Source: Bacteroidia bacterium (GTDB taxonomy: Bacteria > Bacteroidota > Bacteroidia > Cytophagales > Cyclobacteriaceae). From it: a stretch of DNA of 7,597 nt. The notes beneath the pieces are model-generated. The model was given only the letters and a program-made list of their open reading frames with translations, made no database searches and was not told where the DNA came from. Made by a program: the position numbers and the translations under genes. Location: the NCBI GenBank assembly GCA_016650355.1, contig JAENVX010000014.1:1-7597 (forward strand). Reading direction: 5' to 3'. Shown piece after piece: positions 1 through 6,717 of the stretch (positions are counted from its first letter, which is position 1; each line of letters opens with the position of its first letter).

Positions 1-71
1 CGGAGCACTTCCTGCGTTGCGTCTTGCGACTCGTTGTTTATCGAGAGTGCATAAAATCACCCAAATTTTTT

Positions 72-107
72 TTTGAGGACTATTAAAAATAGTATGACAT
101 CAATTTG
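72..107 (+). promoter_or_regulatory. Possible Bacteroidota-type promoter before the SulP/carbonic anhydrase cluster
   Basis: The bases at 100-107 (TCAATTTG) match the Bacteroidota -7 consensus TAnnTTTG at all but one fixed position, and a TTTG at 72-75 could serve as the -33 element. The 24-base gap between them is longer than the usual 19-21 or so, so the match is weak. It lies 37 bases before the first SulP start and is the only candidate I see for driving the whole cluster. The call is consensus matching by eye only. Confidence 0.22.
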
Positions 108-144
108 CAAATGATAGGTTGTTGATGTTGACTAAAAATTAAAT

Positions 145-1527
145 ATGAAAAAGAAAGAATTTATTTCTGATGTTCTGGCGGGTCTCACCGTCAGCTTTGC
201 TGCGCTTGCATTGGGAGCGGCCTTCGGAGTGATGTCCGGTAGAGGCGCTTTTGCAGGGATGATTGCAGCTGCGGTGATACCAATCATCACAGGTCTTTTT
301 GGAGGAACGCGTCTTAGTGTTTCAGGACCTACAGCTCCCATGACGGCCGTCTCATCGCTAGTTATTGCTTTTGCGTACGATAATTTTAGTGGAGACAGAA
401 TTTTAGCTGAACAATTTATCACGCTAGTATTTCTACTGACTGGATTGTGCCTCATCATTGCGGGTGTGTTGCGCGCTGGTAAATATATACGCTTTGTTCC
501 TCAGGTGGTAATCCTGGGTTTTATGAGCGGAATAGCTTTGCTAATCTGGGTTGATCAAACAAAGACTCTATTGGGGATAGGGGGCAAAGCTGCACCCGAA
601 GGAGCTACATCAACCAATATTATTATCGCGCTTGCGACCTTTGGGTTAATTGTTTTTTTGCCTCGTCTGCTGACGAAACTGAACCTTCCAAAATCAATCT
701 TCACATATCTCCCATTTACACTCCTCATCATTGTTATGATGACAGGAGTAACATCATTGTTTCATATTGACATTGGGAGAATTAGTCTGGGTGTTTCTTT
801 AGAGTCATTTTCGGATTTAGCAGCGCATATCGGAAATTATTTTCCTTCAGCGCAAATTTTCACCACTGATACCATTTTGTTAGCACTACCTTATGCACTA
901 GAACTAACCTTGCTTGGATACCTTGATTCGTTGCTCACTGCACTGATCATGGATCACTTAACGAAGGAAGACTCGAACTTGAATATGGAACTTTTTGGGC
1001 AAGGTTTATCGAATGGTGTGGCTGCCATTTTCCAAGGCCTACCGGGTGCACAGGCTACAATTCGTTCGGTACTACTTTTTAAAGAAGGAGCGAAAACGCG
1101 ATTGAGTGTGGTGGCCACCGGCATATTTGTCTTGCTAGGGTTCATGGTTTTTAAGGATTACGTCACCTTAATAACTTCAGCCGTTTTCATTGGGGTTTTA
1201 TTCAAAGCAGCGTTAGATGTATTTGAGAAAGAATTTCTCTTCGTTTATATAAAGCGTGGATGGTTTGTTAATCGCAGACGAAACTACCAGTTGTTTTTTA
1301 TTTTGTATACCATGTTGGTTACAGCACTTGTTGATTTAAATGCTGCAGTGATTAGCGGAACAATGCTCTTTTATTTACTGCGCAAACCGCTTCGTTTCAA
1401 CGATCTGGAAAATGATTTTGCGAGCCTGGATGCCGGAATAGTCGAAAATTTAAAAGAGGAAAAGAATAATAAAGGTGAAATTTTGAGTGGAATAGATCAA
1501 CAGAAAAAAGTGAGTGAAATAGCTTAA
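145..1527 (+). CDS. SulP family anion permease without STAS domain, BicA-like; probable bicarbonate transporter
   Basis: A 460-residue polytopic inner-membrane protein of the SulP (SLC26-like) family. The N-terminal half has the expected order: first helix around residues 8-30, then GGTRLSVSGPTAPM at 53-66, the half-helix substrate-site motif in the form BicA-type bicarbonate carriers use. The second repeat carries LDSLLT at 260-265, then FGQGLSNG (284-291), the GLPGAQATIRS stretch (298-308) and GAKTRLS (315-321). From memory of the BicA structure, the Asp and Thr of its LDSLLT are sodium ligands; here they would be Asp261 and Thr265, so sodium-coupled bicarbonate uptake is a reasonable inference. 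Most SulP proteins end in a STAS domain of about 100 residues. This one stops after the last helix with a polar, charged tail (about 415-460). An in-frame stop at 133-135 fixes the ATG at 145. It leads a run of same-strand transporter and carbonic anhydrase genes. Other anions, such as sulfate, cannot be excluded. Confidence 0.9.
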   Translation: MKKKEFISDVLAGLTVSFAALALGAAFGVMSGRGAFAGMIAAAVIPIITGLFGGTRLSVSGPTAPMTAVSSLVIAFAYDNFSGDRILAEQFITLVFLLTGLCLIIAGVLRAGKYIRFVPQVVILGFMSGIALLIWVDQTKTLLGIGGKAAPEGATSTNIIIALATFGLIVFLPRLLTKLNLPKSIFTYLPFTLLIIVMMTGVTSLFHIDIGRISLGVSLESFSDLAAHIGNYFPSAQIFTTDTILLALPYALELTLLGYLDSLLTALIMDHLTKEDSNLNMELFGQGLSNGVAAIFQGLPGAQATIRSVLLFKEGAKTRLSVVATGIFVLLGFMVFKDYVTLITSAVFIGVLFKAALDVFEKEFLFVYIKRGWFVNRRRNYQLFFILYTMLVTALVDLNAAVISGTMLFYLLRKPLRFNDLENDFASLDAGIVENLKEEKNNKGEILSGIDQQKKVSEIA

Positions 1528-1555
1528 CAAAACTTTAAATAATTTATATCTAATA

Positions 1556-3106
1556 ATGAAAGTCTTTAAACATATCAAGCAGGATTTACCTGCTAGCATA
1601 GTTGTATTTTTTGTTGCTGTACCCTTGTGCCTGGGGATTGCACTTGCATCAGGCGCGCCTTTATTTGCAGGGATTATTGCAGGTATAATTGGAGGTATCG
1701 TAGTTGGTGTTGCTAGTGGTTCGCCATTAGGCGTGAGCGGACCAGCAGCTGGATTGGCCGTCATCGTTCTAACTTCCATAGCATCGCTTGGTGGTTCCTG
1801 GGAGGCTTTTTTAACAGCCGTTGTCTTAGCAGGAATTATCCAACTTGTATTGGGCTTTGCAAAAGCGGGCTTCATTGCCTACTTCTTCCCTTCATCGGTA
1901 ATTAAGGGAATGCTCACTGGAATAGGTCTTTTGATAATTCTAAAGCAGATACCACATGCTTTGGGTTGGGATAAAGACATAGAAGGAGACGATTCCTTTA
2001 TTCAAGCAGATGGCCAAAATACGTTCTCTGAAATCATCAATGCGATAGAATTCTTTACTCCAGGAGCAGTTCTGATAGCATTCATTTCGTTGATTATTCT
2101 GATACTATGGGACAAAGTGTTGACAAAGAGTCATAAAATTTTCCTGTTGATCCAAGGCCCCATTGTCGTGGTGATTCTGGGTATAATCATGAATTATTTT
2201 TATCAAACGGGGGTTCTGAATTTCAGCTTAGCAACCGATCAGGTGGTAAGAATTCCTGTACCCAAAGACTTAGCCGGATTTTTTAGTCAGTTTACCTTTC
2301 CTGACTTTTCGGCCTTATCAAATTTGGAAGTATATAAAATAGCTTTTGTTATTGCCATTGTCGCAAGTCTCGAAACGCTGCTTTGTGTGGAGGCAACAGA
2401 TAAACTTGATCCTGACAAAAGAATCACACCTACCGATAGAGAACTAAAAGCCCAGGGATTAGGAAACGTTATCTCCGGTTTAATCGGTGGCCTACCAATT
2501 ACACAGGTTATTGTTCGCAGCTCTGCCAATATTTCTTTTGGCGGTAAAACTAAAATGTCGGCAATTCTTCATGGAGTATTGTTATTACTTAGCGCGATTA
2601 CAATCGCTAGCATTTTGAATATGATCCCTCTGGCAAGCTTGGCCGCTATTTTATTAATGGTGGGTTATAAACTGGCCAAGCCATCGCTTTTTAAGCAAAT
2701 GTATAAGTTGGGGTGGGAACAATTTATTCCTTTTACAGCCACGGTTGTTTCCATTTTGGCTACGGACTTATTAAGGGGTATTACAGTGGGGATGCTTTTT
2801 GGCATCTTCTACACATTGCGCCATAGTTATCGCAACTCGCTTCACATGAAAGATGTGATCACCACAGAAGCGGGCCACCAAATTCATCACCTTGTTTTAG
2901 CCGAGGAGGTTTCGTTTTTTAACAAAGCCAGCGTAGTAAAATCGCTTGACTCTATTCCGGCTAATTCAAAAGTGATCATAGATTGTTCAAAATCAAAATC
3001 AATTGCATATGATGTTGTTGAATTATTGAAGAATTATGAGAGCAATGCTAAAACCAAAAACATTACAGTTGAGAAAATTAATTTCATTGAACCAGTTTCA
3101 GCTTAA
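1556..3106 (+). CDS. SulP family inorganic anion transporter with degenerate STAS tail; probable bicarbonate transporter
   Basis: A 516-residue SulP permease starting 28 bases after the preceding transporter gene. Helix 1 has PLCLGIALASGAPL (24-36 region), followed by the SGSPLGVSGPAAGL substrate-site motif (about 54-67), FFPSSVIKGM (110-119) and, in the second repeat, LETLL (272-276), GLIGGLPITQVIVRSS (308-323) and GGKTKMSAI (329-337). Where BicA has Asp and Thr for sodium, this protein has Glu273 and Cys277. An acidic loop (EGDDSF at 143-148, then DGQNTFSEI at 152-160) recurs almost unchanged in the third SulP of the cluster. Residues about 440-512 form a STAS-like tail: VIIDCS at 473-478 matches the STAS beta-strand, but the following Ser-Gly type loop is not conserved and the domain is short. 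The next gene, 23 bases downstream, is a carbonic anhydrase, which supports bicarbonate as substrate. SulP with carbonic anhydrase, fused or adjacent, is a known association. Confidence 0.92.
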   Translation: MKVFKHIKQDLPASIVVFFVAVPLCLGIALASGAPLFAGIIAGIIGGIVVGVASGSPLGVSGPAAGLAVIVLTSIASLGGSWEAFLTAVVLAGIIQLVLGFAKAGFIAYFFPSSVIKGMLTGIGLLIILKQIPHALGWDKDIEGDDSFIQADGQNTFSEIINAIEFFTPGAVLIAFISLIILILWDKVLTKSHKIFLLIQGPIVVVILGIIMNYFYQTGVLNFSLATDQVVRIPVPKDLAGFFSQFTFPDFSALSNLEVYKIAFVIAIVASLETLLCVEATDKLDPDKRITPTDRELKAQGLGNVISGLIGGLPITQVIVRSSANISFGGKTKMSAILHGVLLLLSAITIASILNMIPLASLAAILLMVGYKLAKPSLFKQMYKLGWEQFIPFTATVVSILATDLLRGITVGMLFGIFYTLRHSYRNSLHMKDVITTEAGHQIHHLVLAEEVSFFNKASVVKSLDSIPANSKVIIDCSKSKSIAYDVVELLKNYESNAKTKNITVEKINFIEPVSA

Positions 3107-3129
3107 CCCTTTCTAAAAAAAGACTACAC

Positions 3130-3801
3130 ATGAAAACACTGACAAAAGAAACAAGAGATTTAATTACGCCACTCGAAGCCATCAAACTCTTAGAAAAAGG
3201 GAATGAGCGATTTGTAAATAATTTAAAAATGAACCGTAACCTGCTGCAGCAAGTAAACGAAACTTCGGATGGGCAACATCCATTTGCAGTAATCCTCAGC
3301 TGCATTGATTCTCGTACATCCGCAGAACTTATTTTCGACCAGGGCCTGGGCGATGTGTTCAGCGTACGCATAGCGGGCAACATACAAAACCCGGATATTC
3401 TTGGCAGCATAGAATTCGGTTGCAAAGTAGCAGGGGCAAAGGTTGTTGTGGTGCTCGGCCATACAAAATGTGGAGCGGTGAAGGGAGCATGCGATCATGT
3501 GCAGATGGGAAATCTTACAACATTATTGGAAAAACTTAAGCCAGCCGTTGCTGGTGAAATAACCGTAACGACAGGGCGTGATTCAAGCAATTCTGAATTT
3601 GTAGAAAAAGTATCTTCACTCAACGTAAGGCTTACGTTAAAACAGGTTCTAAAAAATAGCCCAATCCTAAACGACCTTGCTCAGAAAGGAGAAATTGCTG
3701 TTGTTGGAGGCATGTATGACGTGGAAACGGGACTCGTGGACTTTTATGATGATGAGATTGTTTTTGGTGAGCGCATAAAAAAGGAAACAGTTGCCATGTA
3801 A
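3130..3801 (+). CDS. Beta-class carbonic anhydrase (first of two; not the E. coli Can type)
   Basis: A 223-residue cytoplasmic beta-carbonic anhydrase, with no signal peptide, that interconverts CO2 and bicarbonate. The zinc and catalytic residues are all visible: Cys58, Asp60 and Arg62 in SCIDSR, then His111 and Cys114 in GHTKCGA. The motif reads CIDSR instead of the commoner CSDSR. The C-terminal core strand VVGGMYDVETG matches the family. The position three before the zinc cysteine is Ile55, not the Trp found in allosteric type II enzymes, so the noncatalytic bicarbonate pocket appears incomplete; a permanently open, type I-like site is an inference. The gene lies 23 bases after one SulP gene and 61 before another, so its product would act on bicarbonate at the inner face of the membrane. 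The ATG at 3130 gives the normal family N-terminus (ITPLEAIKLLEKGNERF). Confidence 0.94.
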   Translation: MKTLTKETRDLITPLEAIKLLEKGNERFVNNLKMNRNLLQQVNETSDGQHPFAVILSCIDSRTSAELIFDQGLGDVFSVRIAGNIQNPDILGSIEFGCKVAGAKVVVVLGHTKCGAVKGACDHVQMGNLTTLLEKLKPAVAGEITVTTGRDSSNSEFVEKVSSLNVRLTLKQVLKNSPILNDLAQKGEIAVVGGMYDVETGLVDFYDDEIVFGERIKKETVAM

Positions 3802-3815
3802 ACATTGAATATTTT

Positions 3816-3866
3816 ATGAAAGTATTACGAGAAAGAAGTACCAATTCTTTTACAAATCCTGTATGA
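3816..3866 (+). CDS. Possible 16-codon leader ORF overlapping the next start (ATGA)
   Basis: In the 61-base gap between the first carbonic anhydrase and the third SulP, an ATG at 3816 opens a frame of 16 codons (MKVLRERSTNSFTNPV). Its TGA (3864-3866) overlaps the downstream ATG (3863-3865) as ATGA, the classic arrangement for translational coupling. This is the longest gap inside the cluster, and the rest of it is otherwise empty. No clear Shine-Dalgarno precedes the ATG, and a short frame like this can occur by chance. I do not recognise the peptide, and any regulatory role is inference. Confidence 0.22.
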   Translation: MKVLRERSTNSFTNPV

Positions 3867-5380
3867 ATTTAAAAAATTATTGGGCTTCAGATTTTCCGGC
3901 TTCTCTTGTAGTTTTTTTGGTAGCAGTGCCCATGTGTCTAGGTATTGCACTAGCATCCGGGGCACCGCTTCTCTCTGGATTATTAGGCGGTATTATAGGG
4001 GGAATAGTGGTAGGTTCACTTAGTGGCTCACCGCTCAGTATCAGCGCCCCCGCTGCTGGCCTTACTTCTATTGTAGCTGCATCTATTCTTGAGTTAGGAT
4101 CTTTTCCTGCCTTTTTATTGTGTGTGGTACTAGCCGGCATTATTCAAATTATCATGGGTTTTTTAAGAGCTGGTTCCATCGGTCATTTTTTCCCATCATC
4201 AGTTATCAAAGGCATGCTGGCGGGTATTGGATTAATACTAGTACTCAAACAAATTCCTCATGCAGTAGGTTATGACGTGGACTTTGAAGGGGATGAAAGT
4301 TTTTTTCAAGATGACGGTCAAAACACTTTTTCTGAAATTATTCAATCCTGGGATTTTTTAACACCAGGAGCTATTATTATAACAAGTCTTTCGATTGGTC
4401 TCTTAGTATTGTGGGATTCACGTCTGGCTCAGCGCAATAAATTTTTTAGCATTATACCGGCACCGTTGGGTGTTGTTCTGGTGGGAGTTTTGGTTGGAGT
4501 AGTTTTCAATCACTCCGTTCCATCTTTAATGATAGATGATAAACACTTCGTAGATGTTCCGCTGTTGAATGAATCTGAAAGTCTTTCAGCCTTTTTTGTT
4601 TTTCCTGATTTTTCAATGTGGCAAAACTCAAAAATTTACTACGCGGCCGTAACGATTGCTATTGTAGCTAGCCTGGAGACGTTGCTTAATGTGGAGGCTT
4701 GTGATAAGATTGATCCATTCAGAAGGATAACCCCACTTAATAGGGAATTGAAAGCACAGGGAACGGCAAACCTTCTCTCTGGTATGTTGGGTGGCTTGCC
4801 CGTAACTTCTGTTATTGTTCGCAGCTCTACCAATATTAGCAGTGGCGCGCACACAAAGGCATCAGCTATATCGCAAGGTGTGATCCTTCTGGTTGCAGTT
4901 TTAGCAATCCCAAAAATACTGCAAATGATTCCGCTCGCCTGCCTGGCCGGCATATTAATCGTGATTGGATTTCAACTTACCCATCCTTCTCTATACAAGA
5001 GCATGTATAGCAAGGGTTGGGGTCAATTTTTGCCGTTCATTACCACAGTGCTGGCCGTCACGTTTACCAACCTGCTACAGGGCGTCTTTATGGGAATTTT
5101 GGTCGCGATAATCTTTATACTGAGATCGAATAAGACAGAATCAATTATCCTGGTGAGTAATGGTAGTAATTATCTATTAAGATTTACAAGAGATATTTCC
5201 TTTTTAAATAAAGCTAACTTGCGTAATAAGCTGCTAAGTATTCCTGAAAACTCTGAAGTGATTATTGATGGCTCGCAAACAAACTTTATAGATGCCGATA
5301 TAAAGGAAACCATTGAGGACTTCATCAAAGAAGGAAGTGCCAGAAACATAAAAGTTGATTTAAAGAAAATATTCATTTAA
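3863..5380 (+). CDS. SulP family inorganic anion transporter, close paralogue of the 1556-3106 product; probable bicarbonate transporter
   Basis: A 505-residue SulP permease that aligns with the 1556-3106 product from end to end, with nearly identical blocks such as LASGAPL (30-36), GGIIGGIVVG (42-51), FFPSSVIKGML (109-119), DGQNTFSEII (151-160) and LETLL (271-275). The re-entrant substrate-site motif reads SISAPAAGL, with Ala62 where the paralogue has Gly (SGP). The sodium-ligand positions of BicA are Glu272 and Asn276 here. Residues about 435-505 form a shortened STAS-like tail with VIIDGS as its core strand. The ATG at 3863 gives the same N-terminal start as the paralogue. The Can-type carbonic anhydrase follows after only 12 bases, a second transporter-plus-anhydrase pair. 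Bicarbonate is the inferred substrate; affinity or ion coupling may differ from its two sister proteins. Confidence 0.92.
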   Translation: MNLKNYWASDFPASLVVFLVAVPMCLGIALASGAPLLSGLLGGIIGGIVVGSLSGSPLSISAPAAGLTSIVAASILELGSFPAFLLCVVLAGIIQIIMGFLRAGSIGHFFPSSVIKGMLAGIGLILVLKQIPHAVGYDVDFEGDESFFQDDGQNTFSEIIQSWDFLTPGAIIITSLSIGLLVLWDSRLAQRNKFFSIIPAPLGVVLVGVLVGVVFNHSVPSLMIDDKHFVDVPLLNESESLSAFFVFPDFSMWQNSKIYYAAVTIAIVASLETLLNVEACDKIDPFRRITPLNRELKAQGTANLLSGMLGGLPVTSVIVRSSTNISSGAHTKASAISQGVILLVAVLAIPKILQMIPLACLAGILIVIGFQLTHPSLYKSMYSKGWGQFLPFITTVLAVTFTNLLQGVFMGILVAIIFILRSNKTESIILVSNGSNYLLRFTRDISFLNKANLRNKLLSIPENSEVIIDGSQTNFIDADIKETIEDFIKEGSARNIKVDLKKIFI

Positions 5381-5392
5381 AGAAATACAGTT

Positions 5393-6055
5393 ATGCCAAT
5401 GAAATCGTATGAGCAGTTGCTGCTACAAAACAAAGCCTGGGTGGAAGAAAAAAACAACGAAGACAAGGACTTCTTTAATCGCCTGGCCCATACTCAAAAA
5501 CCGGAATTCTTATGGATAGGCTGCTCCGATAGCAGAGTATCTGCCAATGAAATAACAGGTACTGCACCAGGTGAGGTATTTGTACACCGCAATATCGCCA
5601 ACATGGTAGTGCACAGCGATATGAATATGCTGAGTGTGCTTGACTACGCTGTAAATGTGTTAGAAGTAAAGCATGTGATCGTGTGTGGTCATTATGGATG
5701 CGGAGGTGTGCTTGCCGCAATGAGTAACAAGCAGATAGGACTTATTGATAACTGGATCAGGCATATTAAGGATGTGTATCGTATGCACCTGGAAGAGCTG
5801 GAGGTTATTACCGATATCAAAGCCAAACAGGATCGGTTTGTAGAACTTAATGTCATTGAACAAGTGTATGATCTTGGCAAAACCTCCATTGTTCAGAATG
5901 CGTGGCAGGCAAGAGGTGGTCCACATGTGCACGGCTGGGTGTATGATGTTGCCAACGGTATCATCAAGGATCTCAAGGTTTCAATGAACAGCAACGAAGA
6001 TATGCCCGATGTCTATAAGTTTGAGAAGACTACTTTCACTCCGGTGAAGAAGTAA
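5393..6055 (+). CDS. can: Beta-class carbonic anhydrase, E. coli Can type (type II, allosteric)
   Basis: A 220-residue cytoplasmic beta-carbonic anhydrase that lines up with E. coli Can along its whole length: FLWIGCSDSRV at 39-49, APGEVFVHRNIAN at 58-70, LSVLDYAVNVLEVKHV around 80-95, GHYGCGGV at 99-106, NWIRHI at 120-125 and HGWVYDV at 180-186. Zinc ligands are Cys44, His100 and Cys103, with the Asp46-Arg48 dyad. Trp41, Arg66 and Tyr184 match the Haemophilus/E. coli residues that build the noncatalytic bicarbonate site, so inhibition by bicarbonate and a pH-sensitive switch are expected by homology. Two candidate starts, ATG 5393 and ATG 5399, differ by two residues (MPMK); the second better matches the usual N-terminus. 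It lies 12 bases after the third SulP gene and is the last gene of the cluster. No terminator hairpin is evident in the 49 bases before the convergent gene. Confidence 0.96.
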   Translation: MPMKSYEQLLLQNKAWVEEKNNEDKDFFNRLAHTQKPEFLWIGCSDSRVSANEITGTAPGEVFVHRNIANMVVHSDMNMLSVLDYAVNVLEVKHVIVCGHYGCGGVLAAMSNKQIGLIDNWIRHIKDVYRMHLEELEVITDIKAKQDRFVELNVIEQVYDLGKTSIVQNAWQARGGPHVHGWVYDVANGIIKDLKVSMNSNEDMPDVYKFEKTTFTPVKK

Positions 6056-6104
6056 TACATCTTTACTAAAATCACCTATTTGGCTTGGCTGAAATACATT
6101 TATC

Positions 6105-6629
6105 TTATTGCTTAATTAACCTGACTTTTGAATATAATTCAAAACCCTGGTTAGGCGCGGCCAACTCAAAAACTTCTTCTATTTCAGTTTCGCTAATTAA
6201 CCGATATGTTTCCTTTGCCCTCCAGCCATTGGGGATATTCACGATAGCGCTTGAAATAAATAGTAATGTTTTTTTGTCGGGTGAGATACTGTCAAGTATA
6301 AAGTCATTGGCAAAGCCCTCAATGTGCAATTGCCTGAGCAGAAAGGTTTTTTTATATCTGTCGTATATAAAATACCCAACATCTTCATGTACTTCACCTT
6401 TTGGTTTCTTATCGGTTGGCAGGTAGGTGGACTTATTCTTGATTTCAATAAAATTATTATTCAGAATAAACTTATAGCTGCGCTCGTATTTCCCAATACC
6501 CGGTTCACCACCACCCTCACCTTTCCAAGTGCCGATGAAAGGCTTTAATGGAAGCCATGTGCTATCTCGATTTGTCTGAGAAAAAGAAGCCATAGGAATG
6601 AAAAGAAGGAGTAGAATTAAGTGTTTCAT
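6105..6629 (-). CDS. Small secreted protein of unknown function, probable lipocalin/nitrobindin-like beta-barrel
   Basis: Minus-strand gene for 174 residues, convergent with the carbonic anhydrase cluster. Residues 1-18 (MKHLILLLLFIPMASFSQ) form a clear signal peptide, and the mature protein starts near Gln18. FIGTWKGEGGG at 31-41 resembles the GxWxGxG opening strand of lipocalin-like barrels such as nitrobindin (THAP4-like) and DUF1579 proteins. Alternating beta-like stretches follow: YKFILNNNFIEIKNKS, EDVGYFIYD, TFLLRQLHIEGF and TYRLISETEIEEVFEL. His102 lies in LHIEGF, but I cannot show that it binds heme. The frame extends upstream to an ATG at 6686, but the ATG at 6629 is preferred because it puts the signal peptide at the N-terminus and has AAAGGGG just before it. 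It probably acts in the periplasm or outside the cell. I see no link to bicarbonate metabolism beyond proximity. Confidence 0.82.
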   Translation of the reverse strand: MKHLILLLLFIPMASFSQTNRDSTWLPLKPFIGTWKGEGGGEPGIGKYERSYKFILNNNFIEIKNKSTYLPTDKKPKGEVHEDVGYFIYDRYKKTFLLRQLHIEGFANDFILDSISPDKKTLLFISSAIVNIPNGWRAKETYRLISETEIEEVFELAAPNQGFELYSKVRLIKQ

Positions 6630-6717
6630 ATTAGTTGCCCCTTTTAGCGGTGAAAAATCCTGATAATAGACCAACGATAGCGCCATGTTTGCTGGTGCTT
6701 TGGTTGCATCAAGTTAA

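Noticed and set aside
1..144. Short open frames reaching the left edge, such as one ending in a TAA at 82-84
   Set aside because: No frame shows recognisable protein character, and the segment is too short to tell a gene tail from noise. The T-run at about 66-74 has no stem before it, so I do not call it a terminator.
132..458. Minus-strand frame of 108 codons opposite the first SulP gene
   Set aside because: Low-complexity Pro/Ala/Thr-rich translation typical of the antisense of membrane-protein codons. It lies over a certain gene. The similar frames at 1450-1875, 3877-4140 and 4639-4953 were rejected for the same reason.
1556..5380. The two similar SulP genes as a recent DNA-level tandem repeat
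   Set aside because: Protein similarity is high, but the nucleotide sequences differ throughout at third positions, so the duplication is old and is not a repeat liable to misassembly.
6056..6104. Bidirectional terminator between the convergent genes
   Set aside because: I find no stem-loop with a following T-run. The segment is AT-rich without clear pairing.
6085..6426. Plus-strand frame of 113 codons
   Set aside because: It lies opposite the minus-strand secreted-protein gene, which has a signal peptide and family motif. The plus-strand translation has neither.
6630..6686. N-terminal extension of the secreted protein to the ATG at 6686
   Set aside because: It would bury the signal peptide 19 residues inside the protein. 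The ATG at 6629 has a better upstream sequence.
6630..6715. Promoter for the minus-strand gene (TATCGTTG on the minus strand resembles TAnnTTTG)
   Set aside because: The nearest TTG element is about 30 bases away, too far for the known spacing. I cannot support the call.
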